NCBI GenBank assembly: GCA_023374025.1
Contig: SIJG01000148.1
Span: forward strand, 124,001 to 188,000
Length of the DNA stretch: 64,000 bases
Direction: 5' to 3'
From: Heterodera schachtii
Taxonomy: Eukaryota > Nematoda > Chromadorea > Rhabditida > Heteroderidae
The notes beneath the pieces were generated by a model, which was not told the origin of the DNA, did not search any database, and saw only the letters and a program-made list of their open reading frames with translations. Of this stretch, positions 33,374 through 45,064 are shown piece after piece. Each line of letters starts with the position of its first letter. Within the stretch, counting starts at the first letter, position 1. A program made the position numbers and the translations under genes.

Positions 33374-35758
33374 ATGTCAATTTCGACCAATTCAATAAAG
33401 CATGGAGAAGATTTAACACCAGCAAAGAATGGGGGTAAGTAAGTAAATAATAGAAAAGGTAAAATGGAAGAAAATTGAAATCTTGGAAATATGAAATAAA
33501 TAAATATTTAAATCCAAGAATTTAATTCAAAATATTTCTAGAATTAAATGGCGATGCAATTAATTGGGACAATAAATTCCGCAAAAAGTTTGCCAAAATG
33601 GAAATGGAACTGAAAATTGCCAAATTGGAACTCGAAAATGTGAGTTTTGGTATTGAGTAAAAATAAATGCCAATTTTTTCTAATTATTTTTTAGAAGGTA
33701 ATTGAACAAAAGTTAAAGCACCAGGAACTTATGGTCGAACAGAAGGCATTGAAAGAAAAAGTGGCCAAAATTGAACAGAAAAGGGAGAAAAACGGTAAAA
33801 AAATAATTAAAGGAATTAATAAAATTATTTTATTGAATTATTTATTTGAATAATTTAATAAAATTAATGAATTTTCCAGTTATAGATGCTAAATGTTTGA
33901 CTTTCCATAATATGGGAAATGAAAGGGGTAAAGTTACTAAATTATTTTTCTTATTTTATTAATTCATTTTTTTCTTGAAAATATCTTTATTTTAGCAAGT
34001 TTTCAAAATATGAGCACTTTTGAGGAAATAAGTGTTCTGGTTTCAAGAATTGCTGAGCTGAATCGAGCGAAAACAATTGAATCATCAATCGGAAGCAGCT
34101 GTGATTTGTTTGGACAAGACGGAAACGGTAGGGAATTAAGGGATACTATCATAGAAATGGTTTAGAATTTAATTTTTAGGAATAAAAATAATTTATTGTT
34201 AAACTTTGAATTCGGTGGAGCCAACTTTTTAAAAAGCGCTCAAAGTTTATTATTTTTAAGATATTTTTCAGGATCGGATGATGATGACTTTCATATGGAT
34301 GATGAAAATGGGCAAAAGGAAGAAGAAAGGAAAACGCCAACAAACGAAAGTAAGCAAAAAAAAAAAAATATTTCAAATTTGAATTATACGGTACTTGAAG
34401 GGTTGCCAACAAATTAAAGCTGAAAAAGTTTTCAGTTTCGTCTGGTCAGTTCAAGGAAATTTCGGAGAGAATCGTAGCGTTGGAACAACAGTCAAAGGGT
34501 GAGGAGAAATTAAAATTTGTTATTTTTCAATGTCTACATTTAAATTAAAATTGATTTGATTTTAAGATAATGTTGACCAATTTTCAAAAATTTTGGAAAA
34601 AATCAGTGAATTGGAAAAACAACAAAAACAGCAGCACCAAAACACGAACAAAGGCGAGGGAATTTTAGCGAAGAATAATTTAACACTTATTATAAAGTTA
34701 TTTATGTACAATAAATTTAGAGTTAAAAAATATTTAATTTTAAAAATAAATTTTAGCAACTTCGGACAAATTATCAAAAATGCAAAATGATCAAAAGACT
34801 CTTTTTGAAAAAGTCAGTGAATTGGAGAAAGAACAGAAGCGGAAAAAGGTAAAAAGTAGTAAAATATATATATATATATAAAAATATTTTTATTAATTAT
34901 GCATAAACAATTTTATTTTAAAAAATTTTGAATTATTTAAGGAACATTTAAATTTCCAACAAAATTTTTGGGATGCCAATGTTTGTCATAAGAATCTCCA
35001 AATCATTGGCGACAATAATTTGACTGTCTATCATAAGGGAACTGTTTCTGGTATTTGTTTTTAATTACATAAAATCAAATCAATTTCTTATAAAAAAGTC
35101 TTTTGGCGTTCCGTCTTCGCTAAACATTCAATTTTGCTGAACAGGAAATCGTCTAATTTTTCTTACTACGAAATTTCGGTCAAAAATAAGAAAGAGTAAG
35201 TAAGAGAGTTTTTTAAATTTAAATATTTAATTTAACAAATATTAAAAAATAAATATAATTGTTTTTAATTCTTTTTTTTAATTAATTATTAATTTTTCAG
35301 TTTAATTATCTTCGGTTTCGCTGTTAAACAGCAGACAAAATTGAAAGGTTTAATTCGACATGAAATTGGCACTTATGCCTATGAAAGTGATGGTGAGATT
35401 TGGATTAACGGAGAAGGAAAAGGAACAAATGCCAAATATTCCTATGGTGTTGGCGATACCGTAGGAATTGGTGTTCATTTTATCACTCGGCAGCTCTTTT
35501 TCACGAAGAACGGACAACATTTGGGTTGGCAAAAAAAAACAAATAATATAATAAAGTTTTTTCTATTTTGTATTTAATTGATTTTTTATGTTTGAATTTT
35601 TTAAATTCCATAATTTTATCACAGATTCATCTGCTGATTTTTTCGTTGCTCCTTCTTTTGCTGATTCTTTCCATCCATTCGTTTCTTTGCTGTATTTTGA
35701 TGACAAAATTGAGGCGAATTTTGGGCCCAATTTTAAATTCGATTTGGCAACGCTCTGA
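33374..35758 (+). CDS. Coiled-coil SPRY-domain protein, 440 aa, 13 exons (gene H)
   Basis: Start ATG 33374 (MSISTNSIKHGEDLTPAKNG), stop TGA 35756-35758. Exons 33374-33434, 33542-33639, 33695-33794, 33880-33927, 33996-34127, 34272-34349, 34436-34498, 34567-34653, 34757-34848, 34942-35050, 35099-35195, 35301-35524, 35625-35758 sum to 1323 nt with every phase consistent. Intron 8 uses a GC donor (34654). Residues 1-250 are coil modules (KMEMELKIAKLELEN, KISELEKQQKQ, KVSELEKEQKR) with an acidic DDDDFHMDDENG exon; residues about 253-440 form a complete SPRY domain ([50 protein letters not shown]). No signal peptide or membrane helix. This is the cleanest reference gene for the family in the window; the molecular partner is unknown. 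Confidence 0.92.
34654..34655 (+). other. GC splice donor in gene H
   Basis: The coil exon ending ...ACGAACAAAG is followed by GCGAGGG. The homologous exon in gene I ends in ACGACAAAAG|GTGAGGG, so this is a single T to C change at the donor that has been tolerated. The relic at 45065-45190 shows the same GCGAG. Confidence 0.75.
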
Positions 35759-36957
35759 GGAAGAGATATTAAATAAAGCTGATCACTTTGATTTTTTATC
35801 ATTTTTATGCTGACGTCAGTTTCTTGATCAGCGCCTAAAAATAACTTAGAAAATAGCTACCTTTATCGAGATCATGGCATTTTTATGGGGGGGGGGGGGT
35901 AGCAAAACCACAAATACCAGTAAACGGGTAATTAATGCCAAGCCGAGAAAATCACGACAAAAAATTTCGGCAGTCCATTTTCACATGAACCATTTGTCAT
36001 TCCAGACAATTTTAAAGTGGTAAAGAATTGTTCTGAATTGCTTTAATTTTGTGTGTTTTATTTTCCACTTCAGCGAAGTTCTGACTTTATGGTTTAAAAA
36101 CATTGGTTCAAACCGAGCCAAGTTATGAATTTATTTGTGGTGTTACCCCGGGGAATGGGCGTGGGGGGGGGACGAAATTGAATAAAAACTCTCAAAACAT
36201 TGGAAAGTCCGCTTCTAAAGGTCCATCAAAAAAATTTAGTAAATTAAATTAAATTAGGTGCGTATTTCTATTAAATGATAATTTTTATATAAGAAATTTT
36301 CTAATAAATTAATTAATTCATGCATACTTTCAAAGACAATTAAAATTTCCGTCGCTCCATTCGTTGTTGTTTGGCGTTGGCCATTCTTTAACAATCAATA
36401 ATTGATTATTAATTGTCTTTTTATGCTTAAAAAACTGCTTAATTTTCTTTCATTATGCACTTGAAATTGTAGAAATAATTAATATGATCATTTAACTTAT
36501 TCTTCAATTTTTATTATAAAAGGAAAACAAAAATAATAAGCCATATTTATAGATACAAATTTTAGTTTAAAAAAAAAACTTATTGGATTACTTAGAACGG
36601 TGCAAATGGATTTTGCGTAAGTGTCTATTCTTACTGGGAGGCGCAAGTGTCGAGGTGCAAAAGCCGGTATACCTTTTCTCATTTGTCAACACAGTTGAGC
36701 GGGCCCATAATGCAGCGTAAATATTTTTGTTTGTCTGCCTTTTTCAGTATCTCTGTCTTATAACTACTGTGAATTGTAATAATTTCTCTAGCCGTTTTCT
36801 CATCTCTAACTAATATTAAATAATTCACCAGTCTCGTGTTGCTGGGGAGAGAAGAGACTGCACATCATTCACTCTCCGCCGATCACTACCACAAAGCAAA
36901 TTTCATCGATTTATTCTTTTATTGGTGTTTATTTCTTTATTTTAAATCTTTTTTTAA
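35759..36957. other. Intergenic with repeats
   Basis: Holds a 13-base G run (35887-35899), a G-rich tract near 36160-36172 and the second copy of the dispersed repeat seen at 380-505 (36540-36680). No gene recognised. Confidence 0.45.
36540..36690 (+). repeat. Dispersed repeat, copy 2
   Basis: Diverged copy of 380-505, sharing ATACAAATTTTAGTTT, TTGGATTAC and ACGGTGCAAATGGATTTTG in the same order and spacing. Confidence 0.6.
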
Positions 36958-37423
36958 ATGCCGAAACGAAGAAGAGATGCTTTTATGGGAGAATACAGTG
37001 GCCAAACTGAGGGAAGCAGTGGGGGGCCTTCAGTTGCTGATCATCAGCAGCAGAAGGTGAATTTTGATGGGAATTGATATGATAATTAGGGCTTCAATTA
37101 TATGTAAATTCAGGCAATGTAAACTTTCGTGGTTTCCTTGAAAAGCAAATTTAAAATTAAGAAGCAAATTTCTAGGCTAAAGAATAAGCTGAACAGGAAT
37201 CTGTGCTCAAGTTTTGAAATGCATTGGTTTTTATCCATATTTTTCATCAATTGCATGATTTTTCCCAAAATTTATGAGAATTAAACGGGCGCAAAAAACT
37301 CGTATAGAGCTTTGTAGAGCTTAAAAGATAATGAGCTATGAAATGTCTGGATAATATATTTTTTTACAATTTTTTGAAATTTAATTATTAAACCCTTACT
37401 GGTCATAGAGACACGGGCTCTGG

Positions 37424-37434
37424 GGTTCGAGTCC
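37424..37434 (+). repeat. Polymerase III B-box, tRNA-derived remnant
   Basis: GGTTCGAGTCC, a perfect tRNA B-box, inside intron 1 of gene I. Upstream ACTGGTCATAGAG is at most a poor A-box. Read as a SINE or tRNA relic. Confidence 0.4.
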
Positions 37435-37831
37435 GCTTGGCTTCGGTTTATTTTTTATGATAATTGATGAAAACTCATCGACAAAATGAAGGTCTTACAA
37501 AACCAGAGCTCCAATTCGTGATCAGCACACGCTAAAAATTAGTAGATTTAGCTTTATTACTTATTTTTCTTGAACTAAGTCATTTTTGATAGTTTTAGAT
37601 TACATTAATCGAATCTGAAGAAATTTGGAGAAAATACCCTCAATTACGGAAAATTTATGTCCATATTTTCGCGATTAAAAGCACGCCGCAAATAAAGCGG
37701 TTTTAAAAGTAAAAAAGGTGTTACAAGCCTGGAGGACTTCTTAATTTTAATGTCCGAATCTCCGACCACCCTCTTGGAGTTCGTTCGAATGTTGTCGGGT
37801 CGATACCCTCTATTATTTAACTTATTAGTAG

Positions 37832-38609
37832 AGACCGGAAATTTCAAATTTGCGGATCCCGCTGCGGGATTGGAACCCAAAATTTTTTGCGGGACGGGAT
37901 CCCGTGGAATTAATCCCGCAAATCCCGCATTTAAAATTTGCGGGATCCCGCGCGGGATTGCGGGATTTTGAAAATTTTTAAAAAATCAATTAAATTTCAA
38001 AAAATTTCCAAAAAAGAAAAAATACCTGATATTTTGGAAAATAAATTTTTAGGGGCTGGCAGGATGCATTAAAAGGGGCGACTAAGATTTTCCGAATGGG
38101 TCAGATGGTAAAAAGAGATCGGGAATCAAATCTGTTTATGGTCCATAAATTTGACTATTTTTTTTCAAAACCGATTTTTTCCGGCGCAATTTTTTATAAA
38201 AACTAGAAAAAATGTGTCTGGCGGTGCCGATAGGCGCCGCCGGAAACTTTTTTTTTGAAAATTTTGTCAATTTCTTAACTGATTTTGTCCAAAAATTAAA
38301 AAAGGTCGTACTTTTTGACTCATTTCTACAGCAGGATTAATAAGTTGAAATTTGAGTTGAAAAATGGATTTAATTTGATTGAATTTATTATATTTATTCA
38401 AAAAATTTTGGCATTCTGTTCTTTAAAATTTTCAAAAAATCAATGAAATCCCGCAGAATCCCGCACAAAAAGTCAAATTTGCGGATCCCGCTGTGCGGGA
38501 CGGGATCCCGCGGGATTAATCCCGCAAATCCCGCATTTTCCAAAAAAATGCGGGATTGCGGACTGGGATCCCGCAAAATCCCAAGGGATCCCGTCCCGCG
38601 CCGGTCTCT
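37832..38609. mobile_element. 778 bp element with GGGATCCCG-rich ends and 9-12 bp target duplication
   Basis: Terminal inverted repeat AGAGACCGG...CCGGTCTCT. Flanking direct repeat ACTTATTAGTAG at 37820-37831 and 38610-38621. Both ends contain reiterated CGGGATCCCGC/AATCCCGCAAATCCCGC words over about 150 bp; the centre carries the GC hairpin (38219-38243). A 9-12 bp duplication suggests a Mutator-like mechanism, but there is no transposase to confirm this. It lies in intron 1 of gene I. Confidence 0.75.
38219..38243 (+). repeat. Recurrent GC-rich hairpin, copy
   Basis: TGGCGGTGCCGATAGGCGCC followed by GCCGG; the best match to the consensus of the family, located in the middle of the element 37832-38609. 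Confidence 0.78.
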
Positions 38610-39093
38610 ACTTATTAGTAGGCTATTGATTTTTGTTCTTTTAATTACAGAAATTGCAAGAAAAATGTGCAAAGATGGAAATGGAACTGAACGCACCAAA
38701 TTAGAGCTCGAAAATGTGGGTTTTATTAGAGACCGAAATTTTTCGAATGTATGGATAAGGGTAAGAGTTGCAGCTTAGCTCCATTCGGGATAACTAATTA
38801 CGGATTGTGAAGCGCCCCCATAAATAACCCGTAAACCCCGTAATGCATAAAAACTGTATATGGGTCAGGTCCATCCATATTCGATCAACTTATAAAATTC
38901 AATGAAAAAACTTCTTTTTTTACTTTAATTAGAGGGCACTTAAAGCCGAATTGAAGCAACGAGAAATTATGGACGAACTCAATGCTCTGAAGAAGAAAGT
39001 TGCAAAAATGGAAGAGCACCAAGAGGGTGAGAAGAAAAAAAAATGGTATTAGGGTGGGGAATAAATTCTGTCATAGCGATGAGTTGGATTGTT

Positions 39094-39683
39094 GGCTCAA
39101 GTCCAGTTTATTCGTCCCATCGACTTTTATGCGTCCAATCAAATTTTTATGCGTCCAATAAAATTTTTCATTAAAATAAATCCGTTAAAACAAAAAAATG
39201 CACTAAGTAACAGCCGGCCTTTCTCTCTCCGTTCGTCGGCAAAAAGCAGCCAGCCGGCATTTTTTCTCCATTCTTCAAACGCCGGTTGTTATGTTTCGAC
39301 TAGCTATATTACTGCTGACCTGCCCTTTAAACAAGTGCATACGCAAGGCATTGAGGCAACTTGGGGTGCATTGAAGACTTCTCTCCGACACGTACATGGT
39401 TCACATGAGGAAATGCTGCCGACATATTTGTTTCAGTACATGTTCAGAAGATACCACGGAAACACAAAAATATTTCAGCATATTTTGGAAGAAATTAGAT
39501 TAAATTGCCCCGTATAGTTAGAACTAATGAGAAATTTTGTAAAATAGACTAGTTAATGACGGAAAATTGTAAATGCGCTGAAATTAGACAATAAATTGAT
39601 TGGACCCATAAAAATTTGATTGGACGCATAAAAATTGATTGGACGCATAAAAGTCGATGGGACGCATAAACTGGACTTGAGCC
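39094..39683 (+). mobile_element. Merlin-like DNA transposon, deleted, with transposase C-terminus
   Basis: Long terminal inverted repeats start GGCTCAAGTCCAGTTTAT and contain reiterated ATGCGTCCAAT units. Target duplication GGATTGTT (39086-39093) versus GAATTGTT (39684-39691), 7 of 8. Between them an open frame to 39517 ends in about 80 residues (VHTQGIEATWGALKTSLRHV, TYLFQYMFRRYHGN, FQHILEEIRLN) that resemble the C-terminal part of IS1016/ISXO2-type DDE transposases (HT..IE..W..LK, then .EY.FRR). Only this end is present, so it is a non-autonomous remnant. Family call is from memory of the motif. Confidence 0.72.
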
Positions 39684-39782
39684 GAATTGTTTATAGGTTT
39701 TTTATAAAATCGCAAAAATAAATAAGTGTTAATTTGGATATATCATTCATTCGAATGAGAAACCTTTGGGCTCTTTAATAAG

Positions 39783-40160
39783 TAGGGCTGTGACTTTTAG
39801 GTTTTAACTATTTTTTTTGCTCAAGTTTTGAAGAATGGAGCTCAAAAAACGCATTTCTGCGTTGAAATTTTTCGATTCTGATGTAACTATTGGTCACTAG
39901 AAATCACTATTTTGGCCTTTCGTCACTAAAATAGTTAAAAGTCACTATTTTGGCGTTTTGTCACTATTTTTTCACTTTTTTGGCATTTTTTGGAAAATTC
40001 CTTAACAAAAATGCAATAAAAACGAAAAATACACCCCTAAGAATCGACCTAAAATTTTTTTTCAAAAAAGGCACCCCTAAGAATCGACCTAAAAATTTTT
40101 TCAAAAAATACCACTAAGAATTGGAAAATTTTCATAAAAAATTTCCCCCAAATTTTTTTT
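39783..40160. repeat. Repeat region with TCACTATTTTGG words
   Basis: Begins TAGGGCTGTGACTTTTAGG and contains several GTCACTATTTTGGC-like words, followed by two copies of CACCCCTAAGAATCGACC 41 bp apart. It looks like one or two degraded YAGGG-ended elements; no matching right end was found. Confidence 0.45.
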
Positions 40161-41284
40161 TCTTGGCAAAATTTTTTGTTTAAAAAATGTCAATTTTTGC
40201 TGAGAAAATATTAGAAAGGAAATGTACCTCATTTGCAACTGCAATCAGTGAATAAAAAAATTATTCGTTTCCTTTTAAGCTGCTGAACAACGATTCTCAC
40301 AATTTCAAAATGAGCAGAAGAAAATTTTGGAAAAAATCAGTGAATTGGAGAAGCAGCAAAAACAGCAGCTGAACAGAAACACGACAAAAGGTGAGGGAAC
40401 AATTCTTTTTTTCGAATAAAATTTTTATATGATTCTTTTTGTAGCAAAATTACATGAGTTATGAATTTTATTTATTAAATTCTCCATTTTAATTTAAATT
40501 TTTAGCTATTTTTGAACGATTTTCAAAAATAGAAATTGATCAAAATACGCTATTCGAAAAAGTCAGAGCATTGGAGAAAGAACAGGAGAAAGGAAAGGTG
40601 AATTCAGTTAAATGACAAAAATCAATTAAAATTTATTATTCCCAAAAATTATTATATTTTTAAATAATTAAATTGTCTTAAGGTGCTTTTAAATTTTCGA
40701 AAAAATTGTTGGGATGCCATCGCTTGTCCCGAGGGGATCGAAATTATTGGCGATAAAAATTTGACTGTCCATCATAAGGGGATATATAAATTTATAAAAG
40801 GTAACGAAAAAATGATTAGTGAAAAAATAATAAATTTCCTTTTCAAAGGTCGACGTCCCGTCTTCGCAAAACATCCGATTTCGTTGGACAATTCGACCGA
40901 CATTTTTTACTTTGAAATTACTGTCCTACAAAAGATTGGGTACTAACTTTATAATTTTGGCAAAATGCCAGATTTAACATTTAAAAATTCAATTTTTTAT
41001 ACATTTTTTCAGAGATTCCATCTTCGGATTCGCCGTAAAACCGGCACGAACATGGATTGAATTTACTTCTTCTTCAATACGCACTTATGCATATGAAAAC
41101 GATGGCTGTTTAAAGGCTACTTTTGTAAATGGAACTTTTACTTTTCCACAGAGAATAAATGCCAAATATTCATACGGTGTTGGCGATACAGTAGGAATTG
41201 GCGTTATTTGTGCCAATCGACAGATCGTTTTCACCAAAAATGGACAACGTTTGGGTAAAAATTATTTATATAGCTGGTTAAATA

Positions 41285-41484
41285 CAGTCATGGTTAAGTA
41301 GAAAATTTTTCAGTTTTTGGCTCATAAAATATATGATTTTATTTGCAATTAAACAACTGTCCGTACACTTGATCACTAAAAATTGGGGGCATATCACCTA
41401 ACTTTAATGCATTTTTATTTTTAATTGGTTTTCAACACTTTAAATTTTATATAGTGAGTGTTCGTACACTTATGACCATGACTG
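41285..41484. mobile_element. 200 bp Tc1/mariner-like MITE
   Basis: Ends CAGTCATGGT and inverted ACCATGACTG, flanked by TA on both sides (41283-41284, 41485-41486), as expected for Tc1/mariner insertion. Sits in the last intron of gene I. No coding capacity. Confidence 0.75.
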
Positions 41485-41884
41485 TATATGAAAAACTATT
41501 CTTTTTTGTACATTTAAGAAAAAAATTTTTTTTTCCTTTTTTTCATAGATTCTTCTGATTTTATTGTTGCTCCATCGTTTGGAGGCCAATTGTTTCCATT
41601 CGTTTCTTTGGTTCACTCCGGTGCCGAAATTGAGGCGAACTTTGGGCCTAATTTCCAATTCGATTTGACCACTCTTTAAATAAATATTTTTGCAAAATCT
41701 GGGTGATCATTTGTTATATTTTTGCATTATTTTCATTTTCGCTTTATTTAGTTTAAATATAAATGCAAGAATTTTGAGGAGAAAAAACCAAAATAATTTT
41801 TTTTTATTAGTACTGCAATACTGAATATCACAATCTTAGGGATTTGACCAATGAAATTAATTTAATTTTAAAGTTTTTTTTAAT

Positions 41885-43555
41885 TTAGCCAAAAAGAAAA
41901 TGATAAGAAATACAACTACAAGACAAATAAAAACGATCAGAAACACGACCAGAAAAGCATAGAATTATTATCAGAAATTAAAAATACATGAAAAATACAA
42001 CAGCAAAGACAAAAGAAAGATAAGAAATACAATTACAAAGATAAATAAAATCGACCCGAAATACAAAATAATCAGAAATACAACTGCAAAGACAAAAGGA
42101 AATGATAAGAAATACAACTACAAGACAATAAAAGCAATCAGAAACACGACCAGAAAAGCAGAATTATTATCAGAAATTAAAAATACATGAAAACCATAAA
42201 ATAATCAGAAATACAACTGCAAAGACAAAAGAAAATGATAAGAAATACAACTACAAATACAAATAAAAAAGATCAGAAACACGACCAGAAAAGCAAAGAA
42301 TTATTATCAGAAATTAAAAATACATGAAAACCATAAAATAATCAGAAATACAACAGCAAAGACAAAATAAGATAAGAAATACAATTACAAAATTAAATAA
42401 AATCGACCCTAAAATACAAAATAATCAGAAATACAACTGCAAAGACAAAAGAAAATGATAAGAAATACAACTACAAGACAATAAAAGCAATCAGAAACAC
42501 GACCAGAAAAGCAGAATTATTATCAGAAATTAAAAATACATGAAAACCATAAAATAATCAGAAATACAACTGCAAAGACAAAAGAAAATGATAAGAAATA
42601 CAATTACAAAGATAAATAAAAAATCGACCCGAAATACAAAATAATCAGAAATACAATTGCAAAGAAAAGAAAATGATAGAAATTCAACAGCAAATACAAA
42701 TAATTACGATCAGAAACACGACCAGAAAAGCAAAGAATTATTATCTTAAATTAAAAATACATGAAAACCATAAAATAATCAGAAATACAACAGCAAAGAC
42801 AAAAAAAAAGATAAGAAATACAATTACAAAGATAAATAAAATCGACCCGAAATACAAAATAATCAGAATACAACTGCAAAGACAAAAGAAAATGATAAGA
42901 ATACAACTACAAGACAAATAAAAGCAATCAGAAACACGACCAGAAAAGCAAAGAATTATTATCAGAAATTAAAAATACATGAAAACCATAAAATAATCAG
43001 AAATAAAACAGAAAAAACAAAAAAAGATAAGAAATACAATTACAACAAAATAATCAGAAATACAACTGCCAAGACAAAAGAAAATGATAAGAAATACAAC
43101 GACAAGACAAATAAATACGATCAGAAACACAGGACCAGAAAAGCAAAGAATTATTATCAGAAATTAAAAATACATGAAAACCATAAAATAATCAGAAATA
43201 CAACAGCAAAGACAAAAAAGATAAGAAATACAATTACAAAGATAAATAAAATCGACCCGAAATACAAAATAATCAGAAATACAACAGCAAAGACAAAAAA
43301 AGATAAGAAATACAATTACAAAGATAAATAAAATCGACCCGAAATACAAAATAATCAGAAATACAACAGCAAAGACAAAAAAAGATAAGAAATACAATTA
43401 CAAAGATAAATAAAATCGACCCGAAATACAAATAATCAGAAATACAACAGCAAAGACAAAAAAGATAAGAAATACAATTACAAAGATAAATAAAATCGAC
43501 CCGAAATACAAAATAATCAGAAATACAAAAGCAAAGACAAAAAAAAGATAAGATT
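41885..43555. repeat. Satellite array with two repeat orders
   Basis: Adenine-rich array built from AGAAATACAACTACAAAGAC-like segments. In the 3' part the unit is 80-82 bp (GACCCGAAATACAAAATAAT starts near 43254, 43336, 43418 and 43498). In the 5' part the units are longer, with extra blocks (CAGAAACACGACCAGAAAAG, AATTATTATCAGAAATTA, ATACATGAAAACCAT). Open frames in it are artefacts of repetition. Confidence 0.9.
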
Positions 43556-44230
43556 CCCTCTGTGTTTCTTTCTCACTTCTTTCGCTCTCTTTCCTTGTGC
43601 TTTAACACAGCAAATGTCCGCTTTTGTCTCTTTTCTCCTGTCTTTTTGCTTTTTGTTTCCTCGCCCCATTTTCTTGCGCTCTCTTTCTCTTGCTTACACT
43701 TTTATTTCATTTTCTATTTCTTTATCTTCCGCTCTCTCTTCATTTTTACGCCGGCCGAATTTAAAACTATATTTTTTAGATGGGGTCGTTAAATGTCCGA
43801 GAAGCCGAATAAGGGGGCCTTAGGCTTGATATGCCTCTGTGTGAAAGCGTTGTTTAATGCGATGCCGGACCGGGAGCGTACGATTATGTTTGCTTCAGAA
43901 GTTATCATTGGGCGAGGGAGTTTTACACGCGAGGGATTTCTTTTTGGGGAGGAGGTAGTTTTAATGCCGTGCATTTGATCCTCTATAACTTTTTCTTAGA
44001 AACGACCGAATTTAACATTATTAACATCATTCGATAACCATAAGGTCCTAATTTCTAAAAAATTTGTTATCTTTCCAAATATAAGACTAAATAAAAATAT
44101 TAGAACACCCATCTTTTTGAATTCCTTTGGCCGTATTAAAAAGTCAAAGTGAGCGAGGCAAAATAAACTTTTGAAAACCAAAAATTAATTTTTTATTTTT
44201 TAGTTGTGAGATCTGGTAATGAAAATTCGA
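43556..44230. other. Pyrimidine-rich edge and GC-richer stretch, no gene assigned
   Basis: 43556-43745 is CT-rich. 43790-43980 is less AT-rich and open on both strands for about 60 codons, but neither frame has recognisable features or splice signals, so no gene is called. Confidence 0.35.
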
Positions 44231-44278
44231 AACTTTGGCCCCAATTTCAAATTCGTTCCGGCCAGTCGTGAAGAGAGA
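44231..44278 (+). pseudogene. SPRY C-terminal fragment
   Basis: Encodes NFGPNFKFVPASREE, matching the end of a first SPRY unit in the double-SPRY genes (NFGPNFKFDPAND in gene G). No other SPRY exon adjoins it. Relic of a further family member. Confidence 0.65.
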
Positions 44279-44367
44279 AGCACATTTAGATCGACTTATA
44301 CTATTAACATTTAGGTATACTGTTTTGTGACATAATTTTTAATAGAACCATAATTTTTAATTAGCAG

Positions 44368-44529
44368 ATGGCGACACGTGAAGACGTAAAGAAATTTTTT
44401 GAATTATTATATAATTTTTTAAAAGACATTGAGATGAAAATGACCAAAAAACTTGAAAACTTAGAAGCATATAACATTTCGCATAAAGAAGACAATTATT
44501 TTAAAAAATCAATGTTTCACCGTATTTGA
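44368..44529 (+). CDS. Small charged ORF, 53 aa, uncertain
   Basis: ATG 44368 to TGA 44527-44529; starts MATREDVKKFFELLYNFLKD and is Lys/Glu-rich with helix potential. It begins just downstream of the SPRY fragment at 44231. No known family. In AT-rich DNA an ORF this short may be chance. Confidence 0.25.
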   Translation: MATREDVKKFFELLYNFLKDIEMKMTKKLENLEAYNISHKEDNYFKKSMFHRI

Positions 44530-44849
44530 ATATAATTCTTTGCTTATTTGATGAGTAAATATTATAGCAACTAACATAAAAATGAACAAATAGAAATATA
44601 ATTGCGAAAATTCGGATGCCATTCTGAGTGATTTTGAGTTAATTTTATATAAATTTTTAGGTATTCATTAGCCACTTAATATAATAATAATTTTATCAAA
44701 CATTCATGCCAATGTGCATTTCTTTGTTTTCTTTTATTTTATGGTTGCGCCCAATAAAATTTTTTCCAGGCTTGAAAATCTTTTCGCTTTTGATAAGACT
44801 AATAGAGCATGTTAAGAGCTTTCGATGATACTAAGATTGTTGGATTTGG

Positions 44850-44981
44850 ATGCCAAAGAAAAAAGCTATAGTGGAAAAACGAGCTGGCGCTGAAACGCCC
44901 GCGAAATTCCCAATGCAGAAATCAGTGGGCCAAAATTGTCGAAATGAGGAATTTTGGGCACCAAAGGCATTACCAACGGGT
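44850..44981 (+). CDS. Possible first exon of a coiled-coil family gene
   Basis: ATG 44850; MPKKKAIVEKRAGAETPAKF ... APKALPTG followed by a GTACAA donor in phase 1, the phase used by this family. The basic MPKKK start recalls MPKRRR in exon 1 of gene I. No continuing exons on this strand were found, and the next relic (45065-45190) is on the other strand. Confidence 0.3.
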
Positions 44982-45064
44982 ACAAATATTTGCGACCAGT
45001 CTTCTGCGCCTCAATACAAAATCAAATATTTATTTTAAATTAGTTCGAATAAATTGTCTAAATT

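Larger units (their letters stand above)
36958..41679 (+). pseudogene. Coiled-coil SPRY gene with one single-base deletion (gene I)
   Basis: Exon 1 36958-37056 (MPKRRRDAFMGEYSG..., ends ADHQQQK), then 38651-38715, 38933-39026, 40280-40390, 40506-40597, 40683-40800, 40849-40939, 41013-41254, 41549-41679. All junction phases agree except that exon 2 is 65 nt instead of the expected 66: in KMEMELN-TKLELEN one base is missing compared with gene H, which shifts the frame. The SPRY domain itself is open and complete ([56 protein letters not shown]). With the deletion the model would be about 347 codons. It may be a very young pseudogene, an assembly error, or a gene starting after the deletion. Its introns have collected three different transposable elements. 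Confidence 0.72.

Noticed and set aside
42673..43397. Lys/Asn/Ile- and Phe/Cys-rich ORFs
   Set aside because: Lie in the satellite array.
43793..43978. About 60-codon ORFs on both strands in a GC-richer patch
   Set aside because: Both strands open in the same place, no recognisable motif, signal peptide or splice sites; could not decide on a coding strand.
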